A DNA stretch of 64,000 nucleotides from Halochromatium roseum (GCF_016653315.1 NZ_NHSH01000066.1:50176-114175), one strand, 5' to 3'. Shown: positions 1-8,928, counted from the first letter of the stretch. Notes: generated by a model from the letters alone, not told the origin. Translations and numbers: made by a program.

Positions 1-270
1 ATTGGTCAAAACGAAGCGCTGTTGAGTCAGACGGACCGCCTGTTGTCGGAGCACAGTCAACTGCTCGAACAGCACGGCCTCACGCCCGAGGCGGTGCGAC
101 GCTTCATCGAGAGTGACGCTGTGTCGCCGGAGGATCGCGAGCACATTCGTCAGGAACTCGCCAAGGCCCAGGAGGAAATGACCGCGCGCGAGGCCCAGAT
201 CGAAACCGAGCAGGCGCTCAATGCCAAAACTAGTTACACCAAGAAACCCAAGATGCGGTCTATGGTGTGA
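1..270 (+). CDS. C-terminal part of an unknown small protein of the T3SS locus (start lies before the window)
   Basis: The frame is open from the first base and ends at a TGA at 268-270. A TTG at 22 could start it, but reading continues unbroken to base 1, so the gene most likely begins upstream. The visible 89 residues are highly charged (many E, Q, R) and probably helical or coiled coil, ending in a basic tail, KKPKMRSMV. I do not recognise a family. Its place directly before the tip/translocator genes suggests a T3SS accessory protein or chaperone, which is inference. The last 57 bases of this gene recur at 870-926, after the next gene. Confidence 0.6.
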   Translation: MGQNEALLSQTDRLLSEHSQLLEQHGLTPEAVRRFIESDAVSPEDREHIRQELAKAQEEMTAREAQIETEQALNAKTSYTKKPKMRSMV

Positions 271-313
271 GGTGATGCCAATTTCAATGTGCTGCTAGAC
301 CAGGAGCAATACC

Positions 314-835
314 ATGTCCGACATACAGGGTACGAGTCGCCTTGGGGCAATGGCCGGCGCAGAATTACCGAAACCTCAGATGAGTCTCTCCGAGATCCTG
401 CTGATGATCGGTATCGAGGCCATGAATGCCAACGACGACCGCATTCGCTTGGCCTACGCCAAGGTGCAGCAGAACAACAAAGATCTTCAGGAGCTCAACA
501 AGGTCATGGCCTACCTGGCCGCGCACAAGGATCAGGATATGTGGGAAAACGCCGACATTGGCGATGGACGTAAGCTCGGCGATGTGCTCAAAAAGTTCGG
601 AATCTCCTATCAGACTCGTGAGAGTAACGGAAAGCCCTTCATCAGCAAGGATGATTTCAAAAAGATCGAGACCGCCGTCAAGGGGGCGTCGGATGCCCTC
701 GGCGGCACCAATCAGATCGACATGATGAAGCTGCAATCGACACTCAATAAACAGAACGAAATGTCACAGATGGTCAGCAACAACATGAGCAAGCTTAATC
801 AGATGGCGATGTCAGTCATTGGCAACATGCGATAA
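314..835 (+). CDS. Tip/filament-like T3SS protein, paralogue 1
   Basis: This 173-residue protein has no signal peptide. Its N-terminus (MSDIQG, then a segment with LSEILLMIGI) leads into a helix with AYAKVQQNNKDLQELNK, and the C-terminus is another amphipathic helix (MKLQSTLNKQNEMSQMVSNN) ending IGNMR. Two helices around a variable middle is the layout of hydrophilic secreted tip or filament proteins (EspA, Bordetella Bsp22, LcrV). The gene sits directly before an SycD chaperone and two translocators, where tip proteins are usually encoded. The start at 314 follows a GGAG 9 bases upstream. The family call rests on layout and context. The next gene is a close paralogue. Confidence 0.6.
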   Translation: MSDIQGTSRLGAMAGAELPKPQMSLSEILLMIGIEAMNANDDRIRLAYAKVQQNNKDLQELNKVMAYLAAHKDQDMWENADIGDGRKLGDVLKKFGISYQTRESNGKPFISKDDFKKIETAVKGASDALGGTNQIDMMKLQSTLNKQNEMSQMVSNNMSKLNQMAMSVIGNMR

Positions 836-869
836 GCTTGACACGAACCTTTTGTTGTTGGTGTTTTAG

Positions 870-926
870 GTGCTCGGCGCCAAAACTGGTCATGCCAAGA
901 AACCCAAGATGCGGTCTATGGTGTGA
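870..926 (+). repeat. 57-bp duplicated tail of the upstream gene, relic of a tandem duplication
   Basis: These 57 bases can be read as 19 codons ending KKPKMRSMV and a stop. They match 214-270, the end of the first gene in the window, at 49 of 57 positions, and the last 30 bases are identical. The copy lies between the two tip-like paralogues with no start of its own. The unit that was duplicated therefore included the 3' end of the preceding gene plus the whole tip-like gene. Confidence 0.85.
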
Positions 927-968
927 GCGGGTTCAACTTCTTTTTACCTCGAAATGAGGGTCAATGAC

Positions 969-1490
969 ATGTCCGATGTACAGGGTATGAGTGGTGTTGG
1001 GGCGCTTGCCGGTGCGGAATTACCGCAGCCGCGGATGAGTATCTCCGAGATCCTGCTGATGATCGGCATCGCGGCGATGGATGCCAACGATGACCGCATT
1101 CGCCTGGCCTACGCCAAGGTGCAGCAGAACAACAAGGATCTTCAGGAGCTCAACAAGGCGATGGCCTATCTGGCCGCGCACAAGGATAAGGATCTCAATA
1201 AAGGCGATGTCATTGATCCGAGTGCCAAACCTCCACTTACATTAGGTGATGTGCTGGATAAATTCGGCGTCTCATATTCGGCGACTGACGGCAAGATCGG
1301 CAAGGATCAGTTCGCCAAGATCGAGACCGCCGTCAAGGGCGCGTCCGATGCCCTCGGCGGCACCAACCAGATCGACATGATGAAGCTGCAATCGACGCTC
1401 AATAAACAGAACGAGATGTCGCAGATGGTCAGCAACAACATGAGTAAGCTCAATCAGATGACGATGTCGATCATTGGCAACATGCGGTGA
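969..1490 (+). CDS. Tip/filament-like T3SS protein, paralogue 2
   Basis: This paralogue has the same length as the gene at 314 (173 residues). The two share the N-terminal third and the C-terminal 55 or so residues almost word for word, including QSTLNKQNEMSQMVSNN. The middle (about residues 75-105) differs strongly. The start at 969 (MSDVQG) is chosen because it aligns with the paralogue; an in-frame ATG at 954 would add five residues. The conserved ends may be assembly helices and the variable middle an exposed surface, which is inference. It is followed after about 70 bases by the SycD-type chaperone gene. Confidence 0.6.
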   Translation: MSDVQGMSGVGALAGAELPQPRMSISEILLMIGIAAMDANDDRIRLAYAKVQQNNKDLQELNKAMAYLAAHKDKDLNKGDVIDPSAKPPLTLGDVLDKFGVSYSATDGKIGKDQFAKIETAVKGASDALGGTNQIDMMKLQSTLNKQNEMSQMVSNNMSKLNQMTMSIIGNMR

Positions 1491-1562
1491 GCCGCGCTCG
1501 CCCGCCAGTGTGCGGCGGGAGCCTGTCCCGAGCCTTCAATCCCGATTCCATGGAGACGCCTG

Positions 1563-2090
1563 ATGTCCGCATCGCCGGAAGAACTGACCGATTCGCTGGT
1601 ATCCGAGGTCAGTGAAGACGATCTGGCCCAGATCACGGCCGATTTCATCAAGAATGGCAAGACCCTGCGTGAACTCAAAGGCGTCAACCGCGACGAACTG
1701 GAGGCGGTCTATCAGGTCGCCTATCAGGTGTATTCCGGCGGCGACTATGAAAAGGCGCGCAAGCTCTTCGAGTTTCTCTGCTTCTTCGATCACCTTGAGC
1801 GCAAATACTGGCTTGGCCTGGGCGGTTGCCGCCAGATGCTCAAAGCGTATGAGCCGGCCATCGAGGCCTATAGCCTGGCCATGCTGCTCGATTCCAACGA
1901 TCCGCTGCCGCCCTTCCACGCCGCTGAGTGCCACATCGCCCTCGGCCACCGCGACGCGGCCATCAGCGGCCTGACCGCCGCGCTGGAATGGTCGACGGAG
2001 GGTTCCGAGCATCAGGCACTGCGCGAGCGGGCCAAGGCGTTACGCGCGATCCTGGACGAGTCCGCGCCCGCCGCGGCCGAGGAGGGCTGA
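1563..2090 (+). CDS. SycD/LcrH-type class II T3SS chaperone (TPR)
   Basis: This 175-residue acidic protein contains tandem tetratricopeptide repeats, visible as a block with YQVYSGGDYEKARKLFEFLC, then YWLGLGGCRQMLKAYEPAIE and a third repeat with HAAECHIALGHRDAAI. This is the pattern of SycD/LcrH/IpgC, which bind the two hydrophobic translocators in the cytoplasm before secretion. The gene stops 3 bases before the YopB-like translocator gene, and the YopD-like gene follows, exactly the expected clients. The N-terminal 35 residues are the usual dimerisation extension. The family assignment is firm; the clients are inferred from context. Confidence 0.88.
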   Translation: MSASPEELTDSLVSEVSEDDLAQITADFIKNGKTLRELKGVNRDELEAVYQVAYQVYSGGDYEKARKLFEFLCFFDHLERKYWLGLGGCRQMLKAYEPAIEAYSLAMLLDSNDPLPPFHAAECHIALGHRDAAISGLTAALEWSTEGSEHQALRERAKALRAILDESAPAAAEEG

Positions 2091-2093
2091 GTC

Positions 2094-3032
2094 ATGTCGA
2101 TTCCACCGGATGTCGCCCAGCGTTTGTTCGATGCCGGTTATGTGCCCGAGCCGACGGCATTGCCGCCGGCCGCCGCGCCAGCGGAGGGGGCGCGAGTCAG
2201 CGTGCCGCCGCCGGTCAGGGACAGCGCCGCGGCGGGGGCCGCGCCGCCGCTGCCGCCGCCGCCCAAGATGAGCATCGAGGATCTGACGCTCGCCCTGACC
2301 GCGCTGGGCGCCAAGATCGCCGAGACCCGCCAGCAGACCTCGATCACCGAGATCAAGGGCAACATGGCCAAGCAGACCGCCGAGAACAAGGCGCGCCTGG
2401 CCAAGATCGAGGAATCGGCCAAGAAGGCCGATGAGGCCAAGAAGAGCGGGGTGTGGGGCAAGGTGTTCGGCTGGGTCGCGACGATCGCGGCGACCATCGC
2501 GGCGGTCGCGCTCTCGATCACCGGCGTCGGCGCCCTGGTGGGCGCGGCGCTGATCGCGGCCGCCGTGATCGGATTGACGATGCAGGTCGTCAACGAGATT
2601 CCGGCGGCCAAGGAGTGGATGGCCAATCATTCGGCGTTCGGCTGGATCATGATGGGCGTGCAGGTCGCGCTGTCCGTGTGCACCCTCGGCGCGGGGCTGG
2701 CGGGTGCGCTCAAGACAGCGACGGATGTCGCCTGGAAGAGCGCCGTGGCCATGACCGGTAAGGTCGCCAATCTTCTGGGCGGCACGGCCACGGTTGGCGG
2801 CGGCGCTTCGGGTGTCGCCACCGCCATACTGAACCATGAGGCATCCGGCGCTCAGGTCGATGCCAAAGCCATCGAGGCGGAACTCCAGAAATTGCAGGGG
2901 CTGCTGGACGAGGAGATGGCGCGTCTGAAAAAGATGATGGAAGAAGCCGAGGAATCGGTGTCCATGTGCATGAGCATCATGAGTGGCGCCAGTCAGGCCA
3001 AGCAGAACGTCATCGCCAAGATGGCGGTGTAA
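2094..3032 (+). CDS. sctE: T3SS large translocator, YopB/SctE-like
   Basis: The product is 312 residues. A proline/alanine-rich N-terminus is followed by a charged coiled coil (about residues 60-120) and a hydrophobic region at about 125-165 (WVATIAATIAAVALSITGVG and onward). A second hydrophobic stretch lies at about 180-205, and an amphipathic coil (KLQGLLDEEMARLKKMMEEA) is near the C-terminus. Coiled coil plus two membrane segments without a signal peptide is the hallmark of the pore-forming translocator that inserts into the target-cell membrane. It follows its chaperone gene by 3 bases and precedes the smaller translocator. Confidence 0.85.
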   Translation: MSIPPDVAQRLFDAGYVPEPTALPPAAAPAEGARVSVPPPVRDSAAAGAAPPLPPPPKMSIEDLTLALTALGAKIAETRQQTSITEIKGNMAKQTAENKARLAKIEESAKKADEAKKSGVWGKVFGWVATIAATIAAVALSITGVGALVGAALIAAAVIGLTMQVVNEIPAAKEWMANHSAFGWIMMGVQVALSVCTLGAGLAGALKTATDVAWKSAVAMTGKVANLLGGTATVGGGASGVATAILNHEASGAQVDAKAIEAELQKLQGLLDEEMARLKKMMEEAEESVSMCMSIMSGASQAKQNVIAKMAV

Positions 3033-3060
3033 CGGACGGGGCGATTCGGAGGGTTGTAGC

Positions 3061-3867
3061 ATGTCGAATACGATCGACGGTCAGGCCGGCTTCATTCCGG
3101 CATCCATGCCGGAGACGAGCGCCTTCGCGGTGGAGACAGACGCGGCGGACGCGGCCCGCGCCGCCTCTGGATTGAACGCCACGCCGACGCGCATCGAGCG
3201 CATGGCGACGGATGCCGTGTCGTCTGGTCAGGCGGCGGCGCCCGAACTGCCGCCCCCCGGCGAGCCAGATCGGCAGGCGATGCAGGGCGCGGCCGACCGC
3301 GTCAGGCATCTGTCCGAGGAGGGTATGCTGGATGTCTTCGAGGTGATGGCGGAGTTCTACAAACTGACCCAGACGATGCGCGAATCATCCAAGCAGGCCG
3401 CGCACGCCGAAATGGAACGTCAGGTCGCGGAGATTCATCTCCAGGCCGATGAAATGCACAACGCGGCGGTGAACAATCTGGTGGCGGGGATCGTTTCCGG
3501 TGCCATGCAAATGGCCGCAGGCGCCATGCAGTTCGCTGGTGGCGTGAAATCGTTAAAGCTCACTGGTGGCGAGCAATCGATCAAGCTGGCGGAGACGCAA
3601 GCCAATGCCATGATGATGGCGTTTCGTGGCGCTGCGGAGGGTTTATCGGGAATGGGCAAGGGAATCGAAACCAATTTTCAATATGCCGCTGCCGCAAACC
3701 AGGTGGCCGTGAAGGATCACGAGGCCGAGGCGACCAGGGCCGCCGGCGAACGCGACGAGATGATGCAGTTTAAGAACAAGATGGAAGAAAACATGCGCGC
3801 CACGCTGGACGCGCTGCGACAGGTCATCCAGAGCCGCGAGCAGATGATCTCCAAGATCTTTGCTTGA
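3061..3867 (+). CDS. sctB: T3SS small translocator, YopD/SctB-like
   Basis: This 268-residue protein is read from the ATG at 3061, preceded by a GGAGG-like site (cggagggttgtagc). A reading frame open further upstream overlaps the previous gene and is less likely. It has one moderately hydrophobic Ala/Met/Gly-rich segment (about residues 140-160, VAGIVSGAMQMAAGAMQFAG) and long charged helices on both sides. The C-terminal helix, rich in E, R and M, resembles the amphipathic tail of YopD-type translocators. Order chaperone, large translocator, small translocator is classical. Confidence 0.8.
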   Translation: MSNTIDGQAGFIPASMPETSAFAVETDAADAARAASGLNATPTRIERMATDAVSSGQAAAPELPPPGEPDRQAMQGAADRVRHLSEEGMLDVFEVMAEFYKLTQTMRESSKQAAHAEMERQVAEIHLQADEMHNAAVNNLVAGIVSGAMQMAAGAMQFAGGVKSLKLTGGEQSIKLAETQANAMMMAFRGAAEGLSGMGKGIETNFQYAAAANQVAVKDHEAEATRAAGERDEMMQFKNKMEENMRATLDALRQVIQSREQMISKIFA

Positions 3868-3896
3868 TTGACCCAAACTCTTTCTGGAGGATTTCA

Positions 3897-5855
3897 ATGA
3901 GCGTCCCTGTTGGACAGATGCGTGTCAATCTGCATAACGCTGTCAATGACATGGCGGGCGTCAATGTCGGCGTAGGTCGGTTCGGCGCGCGCCAGGTCGC
4001 GCTTGGCGAGGCCCAGCCGCCGCGCGCGCCCGACGCGCCCAAGGGATTCGGGGGCTGGTTGAAGCACTATGCCGCCCGAGCGATCAACTTCGTCGTTGGT
4101 TGGACGGGTTTTCGGGCTGCCTCGCGGCAGGCGATCGCCCACGAACGTATCGACTATCAGGTCCGCGCGGGCATCGCGGCCCTGACCCGGGATCCGCCCG
4201 ATCTGGCGACCGCGCACGCCAAGCTGGATATGGATGCCCTGGGCAAATTGTTGACCCCCGACATGCATGGCGATGCGGTGCTAGAGCATCTGTTTCAGCA
4301 GTTGAGCGACATGACGACGGCTCAATTCGGTAAGCTCGGCGAGGCGCTGGCCCTGGCCGCGCAGGGCCCGGAGCCGAATCGATCGGCGCTCAGGCTGCTT
4401 GAGCAGATGCGCCAAAAAGTGCTCGCGCACGATCTGGCCGATACGCTCGATCGAAAGAACCAGTCGCTCCCGGACAAGCGGAGCGCGTGCCGCGAACTGA
4501 TGGGTGCCTTGGGCCAGCCGGGCTGGGATGCCCTGGACCCACGGATCAAGACGGCGCTGAGCGAACGCTTGGCCTTCGTCAGCCATGACGGTCAGACCCA
4601 GGTCATCGCGCCGCCACAACTCCGGATTCACAACCCGAGCGCCGAGCAGTCGCGTCTGTTGAATAGGCTCGTGGACGAATCCAGCACGCCGGCTCAGAAG
4701 CTGGAGAGCCTGAGCCGGATCGCACCGAGCCTTGGGAATCGGGACACCGGCTCCCTGGCGGTCGACACCTTGCGCGGCAAGCTCGGCGCCATATCCGGCG
4801 GACAACTTCAGGTGCTGGCCCATGCGCTGGACAGTGCGGATATCCGCGGTCTGTATGGCGAGATGGCGCGCGTCCTCGACGGCGGACTAGAGGGCCCCGT
4901 CGGTGGCAATCTGATCCTGACGCTGCGCACGATCGACACCCTGCGCATGGAGGTTGCCACCGAATGCAACCGCCGTAAATTGGCGCATCCGCTGGGTGAG
5001 CGACTGATGCCTGATGCTCCGCCTGAAAGAGCGGAGAAATATGCGGATCCGATCAATCGCATGGTCGACACCATGAACATTGGACAGGCGAAATACCATG
5101 ATCGCCTGGGCCATGGAGCGATTCCGCGCGAACTGACGAACGCATGGCTCGGTCGCCTGGGGATAGACGACGCGCAAGCTCAGCAAATCAAAACAACAGA
5201 TCCCTTTGCACCGATCCCGAACCAATTCACTCGGAACGCACAGATCGACCCGACCACGCGACAATCGATTGGCGTCTGCGAGCAGTTCTGGAAGGAGATC
5301 GGCAGTTACCCGATCGTCCTCAATGGCCAGAAGCTGATCGATCCGAGCGAATTCAAAACGCTGGATGACAGCGCCAAGGACGCGCGTCGCATGGCGGTCA
5401 TTGACCGCATGAAGAAGTTCGTCGATGACACCCCTGAGCTATCCTCGGAGCTACGCAAGGAAAAACTCTTTCAGTTATCACAGTTGTTGACGCAGGGTAT
5501 CGCTAAATCCAACAGCTTGGGCGATGTGATGACCACGCCACAGAACTATGGTCTGGAAGATGTCCGCAGGCTCCAATTGGCCGGTGAGCATGAATACGTG
5601 ACCCAGGATCGCTTCGTCATCGGGCGCGGCGGCGATGGCACGATTCAGGTGGGCGTGGAAAACCGCTTGCCGTTTGCCAGTCTACAGACGCAACCGTCCC
5701 GGGATTCCTCAAAGCCGTCACGTACCATCCCGGTCGATCCTCTCCAGAGCCATGTCACGATCCACACCGACATCAGGCTGCCCAATGCCGGCGGGCCGCC
5801 GACGCTCACCCGTCTCGACGCGGACTTGCAGATCAAGCAGCGCCCGCTGACCTGA
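3897..5855 (+). CDS. Candidate T3SS effector, unknown function
   Basis: The protein has 652 residues from the ATG at 3897, which follows a CTGGAGG site 6 bases upstream; a TTG at 3864 would add 11 residues but lacks a site. The N-terminal 60 residues are flexible and begin MSVPVGQMRVNLHN, recalling the VQMR near the start of the second large protein at 6377, so they may be a shared secretion signal. The rest is mostly alpha-helical and I recognise no catalytic motif. The last 60 residues look beta-rich (HVTIHTDIRLP). The gene is flanked by the translocators and a class I chaperone gene, so it is probably injected into a host cell. Confidence 0.6.
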   Translation: MSVPVGQMRVNLHNAVNDMAGVNVGVGRFGARQVALGEAQPPRAPDAPKGFGGWLKHYAARAINFVVGWTGFRAASRQAIAHERIDYQVRAGIAALTRDPPDLATAHAKLDMDALGKLLTPDMHGDAVLEHLFQQLSDMTTAQFGKLGEALALAAQGPEPNRSALRLLEQMRQKVLAHDLADTLDRKNQSLPDKRSACRELMGALGQPGWDALDPRIKTALSERLAFVSHDGQTQVIAPPQLRIHNPSAEQSRLLNRLVDESSTPAQKLESLSRIAPSLGNRDTGSLAVDTLRGKLGAISGGQLQVLAHALDSADIRGLYGEMARVLDGGLEGPVGGNLILTLRTIDTLRMEVATECNRRKLAHPLGERLMPDAPPERAEKYADPINRMVDTMNIGQAKYHDRLGHGAIPRELTNAWLGRLGIDDAQAQQIKTTDPFAPIPNQFTRNAQIDPTTRQSIGVCEQFWKEIGSYPIVLNGQKLIDPSEFKTLDDSAKDARRMAVIDRMKKFVDDTPELSSELRKEKLFQLSQLLTQGIAKSNSLGDVMTTPQNYGLEDVRRLQLAGEHEYVTQDRFVIGRGGDGTIQVGVENRLPFASLQTQPSRDSSKPSRTIPVDPLQSHVTIHTDIRLPNAGGPPTLTRLDADLQIKQRPLT

Positions 5856-5874
5856 ACACAACGGAGCACCGATC

Positions 5875-6321
5875 ATGAACGCCCAAGATCTGATCGCCCA
5901 ACTGGCGCGGGAAACCGGCCTGTCCGATCTGCGACTCAATGACAAAGGCTGCGCCCGTGTCATCTTCGACCAGACCATCGCCATCGACATGGAGCACCTG
6001 GCCGACGACAACCGTCTGGTGCTCTATGCGGTGCTGGGGCATCCGGCGGGGGACCGCGCCAGCGTCATGGAACGTCTGCTGCAAGCCAATTATTTCGGCA
6101 GCGGCACCGGCGGCGCGGCCTTCGCGCTGGATCCCTGGAAGAACGACATCCTGCTCATCCGTACCCTGGAACTGGAGGGCTGCGACTGGACCGCCTTCTC
6201 CGCCGCGCTCGACAGTCTCGTCGCGCATGTCGAGCGCTGGCAGGCCGAGCTGTCCACCACGCCGACGCCGGAGACCGCCGGCGCGCCAGCGGCGGGCGAG
6301 CCGATGCTGATGCGGGTCTGA
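5875..6321 (+). CDS. Class I T3SS chaperone (CesT/SycE-like)
   Basis: This is a 148-residue acidic protein with the alpha-beta layout of CesT/SycE chaperones: helix (LIAQLARETGL), strands (RVIFDQTIAIDM), a strand plus helix containing VMERLLQANYF, strand DILLIRTLEL, and a last helix with LVAHVERWQAEL. The phrase LLQANYFGSGTGGAAFALDP is the typical centre of this family. Such dimers bind the N-terminus of one effector and keep it ready for export. It lies 19 bases after the 652-residue candidate effector, the likely client. Confidence 0.8.
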   Translation: MNAQDLIAQLARETGLSDLRLNDKGCARVIFDQTIAIDMEHLADDNRLVLYAVLGHPAGDRASVMERLLQANYFGSGTGGAAFALDPWKNDILLIRTLELEGCDWTAFSAALDSLVAHVERWQAELSTTPTPETAGAPAAGEPMLMRV

Positions 6322-6376
6322 TCCGACAGAACGGCGCCATCAGGCGCCATCCGATGCAGAACAGGAAGGTGCCGAT

Positions 6377-8410
6377 ATGAGTACGACTGCTGTCCAGATG
6401 CGTGCCGGGTTCGCCCAGCAAGCGCGCTTGGGGGAAGGCCGGCAACCCGGCCAGCTCCCCGCGCGCGGCGACCATCAGCCCGGACCGGTCGCGAGCCAGG
6501 TCGCCCAGGGACTCAAGGGCATTTTGCGCGCGCGTCAGGAGCGGGAGGCGCAACTGCCGCGTGCCGGGATCCGCTATGCGCCCCACAACCGCATGCCGCC
6601 GGGCACCGAACGCCTCGGCCCCTACCGGATCGTCGGCGACAAAGCCAAGGGCGTCGAGCCCGGCTTTATCGCCAAAAAGGACTGGACGCGCGGCGACGAC
6701 GCCAAGCTCGACGACCCGGCGCACAGATTCCATGGTCAGGCCGATCGGCTGCTCGATACCTGGCTGAATGGGCAGGGGACGCGCCCGGCCGACTTCGAGG
6801 GCCATGCCATCGTCGCGCTCGGCAAGCTGGCCCATCGCCAGGACGACCTCGGCGCCAGCGCGCTCAAGACGCTCGATCACCTCGCCCGCGTCATGGACCG
6901 GGCACGCGCCCAAGGCCAACCCATCCCGCTCGGCGTCAGTGTCCAACTCGGCGATCTGGTCCAGGCTGATGGCGGGGAGGCGCTGAAGCGCGCGATGCTC
7001 GACGAACTGCGCCAGGCCGAGGTGCCGCGCCAGGCGATCAAGGAGCAGCTACTCCTGAGTCAGGCCAAGTTCACCAAGCATCACTACATCAAACTCGACT
7101 ATTACGAGTCCGACCGCCTCTTCGGACGCTACTATCAAATCCCCATGGACAAGGCCAAGAGCACCTCCTGGCTGGAGAAGATCGGCCTGGGAAGCGTGGG
7201 CCGGTTCTTTCATCGCTTTTTCACCGGACAGAGCGCGGCGGGTCGCAACGAGGGCGCGGTGCGCGAGGCCATGGCCAATGACCTGATGCGCGCGTTGGGC
7301 GTCGAGAGCCAGAAGCTGAAACTGGTCCAAACGACCCACGCCGACGGTACCCCCAAGCTGATGCTGGACGGCACCCATGTCGAGGGTTTCAAGGACTTCG
7401 ACGGCGATCCGGCCAAGGGCGAACGCTATCTCAAGGATGGCGTCATCGTCCGCAAGGATACGGAAACAGGCCGTCCGCGCCTGGATACCGAGGTCCAGCA
7501 ACTGGGCCGCAAGAAGATCGCCTTGCTGCTGCTGGCCGACCGCGATGCCCTGGGATCGAAGGGCGCCAACAAAGGCTATGTCGGCGAGCGCTTCGTCGGC
7601 ATCGACCCCGGTCATGCGCTCGAACACAAGCTGATCAGCAAGCGCGGCGATGTCGGCAGCGATTTTTCCTGTACTTCTAAGGGCTATAAGAATTTCTCGC
7701 TCTTCGATCAAAGCTCCCTGGCCGACAAGATGGAGGGCGTGCGCGACATCGTGCGGCTGAAGGCCTCGGGGGACGACGTCCGGATCTTCGATACCTACCG
7801 ACAGTCCTTCGACGGTCAGGGTCAGGTCAATCCCCGGCATCGCGAGGCACTCGATTTTGCCGCCGGGATCGACCGGATGCGTACCGACTTCGAGGGACGG
7901 CGCGACCATCTCCTGGAGGTCTTCGATGAACGCCTCAAAGTTGATGGGTTCGCGCTGGGCAATGCCGGAGCGGTCGGCTCGGCGGGGCACAAGACCCGTG
8001 TTGATCAGACCCTCAATCTGCTCGACGGACTGGAGAAACTCAGCTCCCGCACCCAGGGTCAGACCGCCAGCGGCATTCGTTTGGCTATTCCGCAGGTGGC
8101 CTCGTCTAAGGATCGGGTCGAATGGCATGTTCGCCAAAACTCCGCGGATCCCGCTCATGTCGAGTTCCAGGTGCGCGGCAGCCAGACCCAGATCGCCCGG
8201 GTCCAGGCGCAGCTCGATAGCTTCGCCAAGCATCAGGGTTTGTCGGAGGACGATGGCCAACGGATGCAGGGCCGTGTCGAGCGTGCACATGGCCCCGGCT
8301 ATTCGCGGACCCTGACGCTCAAAATCCCTGTCGACCGGATCCCCGACTTCGCCCGGACGCTCGATTACTCAAACATCATGGCCTTCAAACATCCGGAGCG
8401 ATCGTCATGA
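6377..8410 (+). CDS. Candidate T3SS effector with a weak kinase-like motif pair
   Basis: The product is 677 residues, without signal peptide, and its first 80 residues look disordered and basic. The start at 6377 follows AGGAAGG. The centre (about residues 215-470) looks like a folded enzyme. It contains LLLADRDALGSKGANKGYVG at about 383-402, followed by GIDPGHALEHK at about 407. A DRD...N loop followed shortly by IDxGHA is reminiscent of the catalytic and metal-binding loops of atypical kinases (PI3/4-kinase and HipA-like), but I see no secure phosphate-binding loop. A chaperone gene overlaps its stop codon, supporting secretion. The kinase idea is only a hypothesis. Confidence 0.55.
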   Translation: MSTTAVQMRAGFAQQARLGEGRQPGQLPARGDHQPGPVASQVAQGLKGILRARQEREAQLPRAGIRYAPHNRMPPGTERLGPYRIVGDKAKGVEPGFIAKKDWTRGDDAKLDDPAHRFHGQADRLLDTWLNGQGTRPADFEGHAIVALGKLAHRQDDLGASALKTLDHLARVMDRARAQGQPIPLGVSVQLGDLVQADGGEALKRAMLDELRQAEVPRQAIKEQLLLSQAKFTKHHYIKLDYYESDRLFGRYYQIPMDKAKSTSWLEKIGLGSVGRFFHRFFTGQSAAGRNEGAVREAMANDLMRALGVESQKLKLVQTTHADGTPKLMLDGTHVEGFKDFDGDPAKGERYLKDGVIVRKDTETGRPRLDTEVQQLGRKKIALLLLADRDALGSKGANKGYVGERFVGIDPGHALEHKLISKRGDVGSDFSCTSKGYKNFSLFDQSSLADKMEGVRDIVRLKASGDDVRIFDTYRQSFDGQGQVNPRHREALDFAAGIDRMRTDFEGRRDHLLEVFDERLKVDGFALGNAGAVGSAGHKTRVDQTLNLLDGLEKLSSRTQGQTASGIRLAIPQVASSKDRVEWHVRQNSADPAHVEFQVRGSQTQIARVQAQLDSFAKHQGLSEDDGQRMQGRVERAHGPGYSRTLTLKIPVDRIPDFARTLDYSNIMAFKHPERSS

Positions 8411-8904
8411 CGACCGCAGCTCTTTCATGGTCCGATTGCCGGCGCTTGCTCGCCGAGGCGCTGGATCTGCCCGAACTCGCCTTCGATGACGCCGGCCTGG
8501 CCGCGGTCGCCATCCAGGGCGCGACACTCTATCTCCAGGCGATCGACGAACCCGAAGTCGCGCTCCTGGTGCTGATCGCCGATCTGGGCGATCCCGCCGT
8601 CGGCCGGCCGGAGCGGCGCGCTGCCCTGCATCAGGCGATGCTGATGGCCAATCTGTCTTGGCGCGAGGTTGCCGGCGGCGCCCTGGCGCTGGAGCCGGAT
8701 GGTGAGCGGGCGCTGCTTCGGGTGCGCCTGGATCTCGCGGCGCTGGACCCCGAGGCGCTGCGGCAGCAGCTCTATGCGACCATCGATGCCGCCGAGCGCT
8801 GGGCTGCCGAGTTCAAGACCCTCGTCGGGGCGTCGGCGGCGGACGACGGTCAGGCAGTCCCGGCGGCGGCGATGGTCGCGCAACCGCCCTCGGCTTTCGT
8901 ATGA
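8407..8904 (+). CDS. Class I T3SS chaperone (CesT/SycE-like)
   Basis: This 165-residue acidic protein overlaps the stop of the 677-residue effector gene in an ATGA, so the two are translationally coupled and are probably a chaperone-effector pair. The fold pattern is that of CesT: helix with CRRLLAEALDLPEL, strands with YLQAIDEPEVALLVL, then HQAMLMANLSWREVAGGALA and strand ALLRVRLDL, ending in a helix and a loose 25-residue tail. The product acts in the cytoplasm, keeping its client secretion-competent. Confidence 0.78.
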   Translation: MTTAALSWSDCRRLLAEALDLPELAFDDAGLAAVAIQGATLYLQAIDEPEVALLVLIADLGDPAVGRPERRAALHQAMLMANLSWREVAGGALALEPDGERALLRVRLDLAALDPEALRQQLYATIDAAERWAAEFKTLVGASAADDGQAVPAAAMVAQPPSAFV

Positions 8905-8928
8905 GTCGCCCGCCCCGAGGATGACGCA

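Noticed and set aside
2040..3062. Long open frame on the - strand under the translocator gene
   Set aside because: Arg/His/Gly-rich composition typical of the antisense of a GC-rich gene; the + strand protein has a clear translocator layout.
7049..8290. 413-codon open frame on the - strand under the second effector
   Set aside because: No recognisable domain and no promoter or ribosome-binding context; it is a shadow of the coupled effector-chaperone pair.
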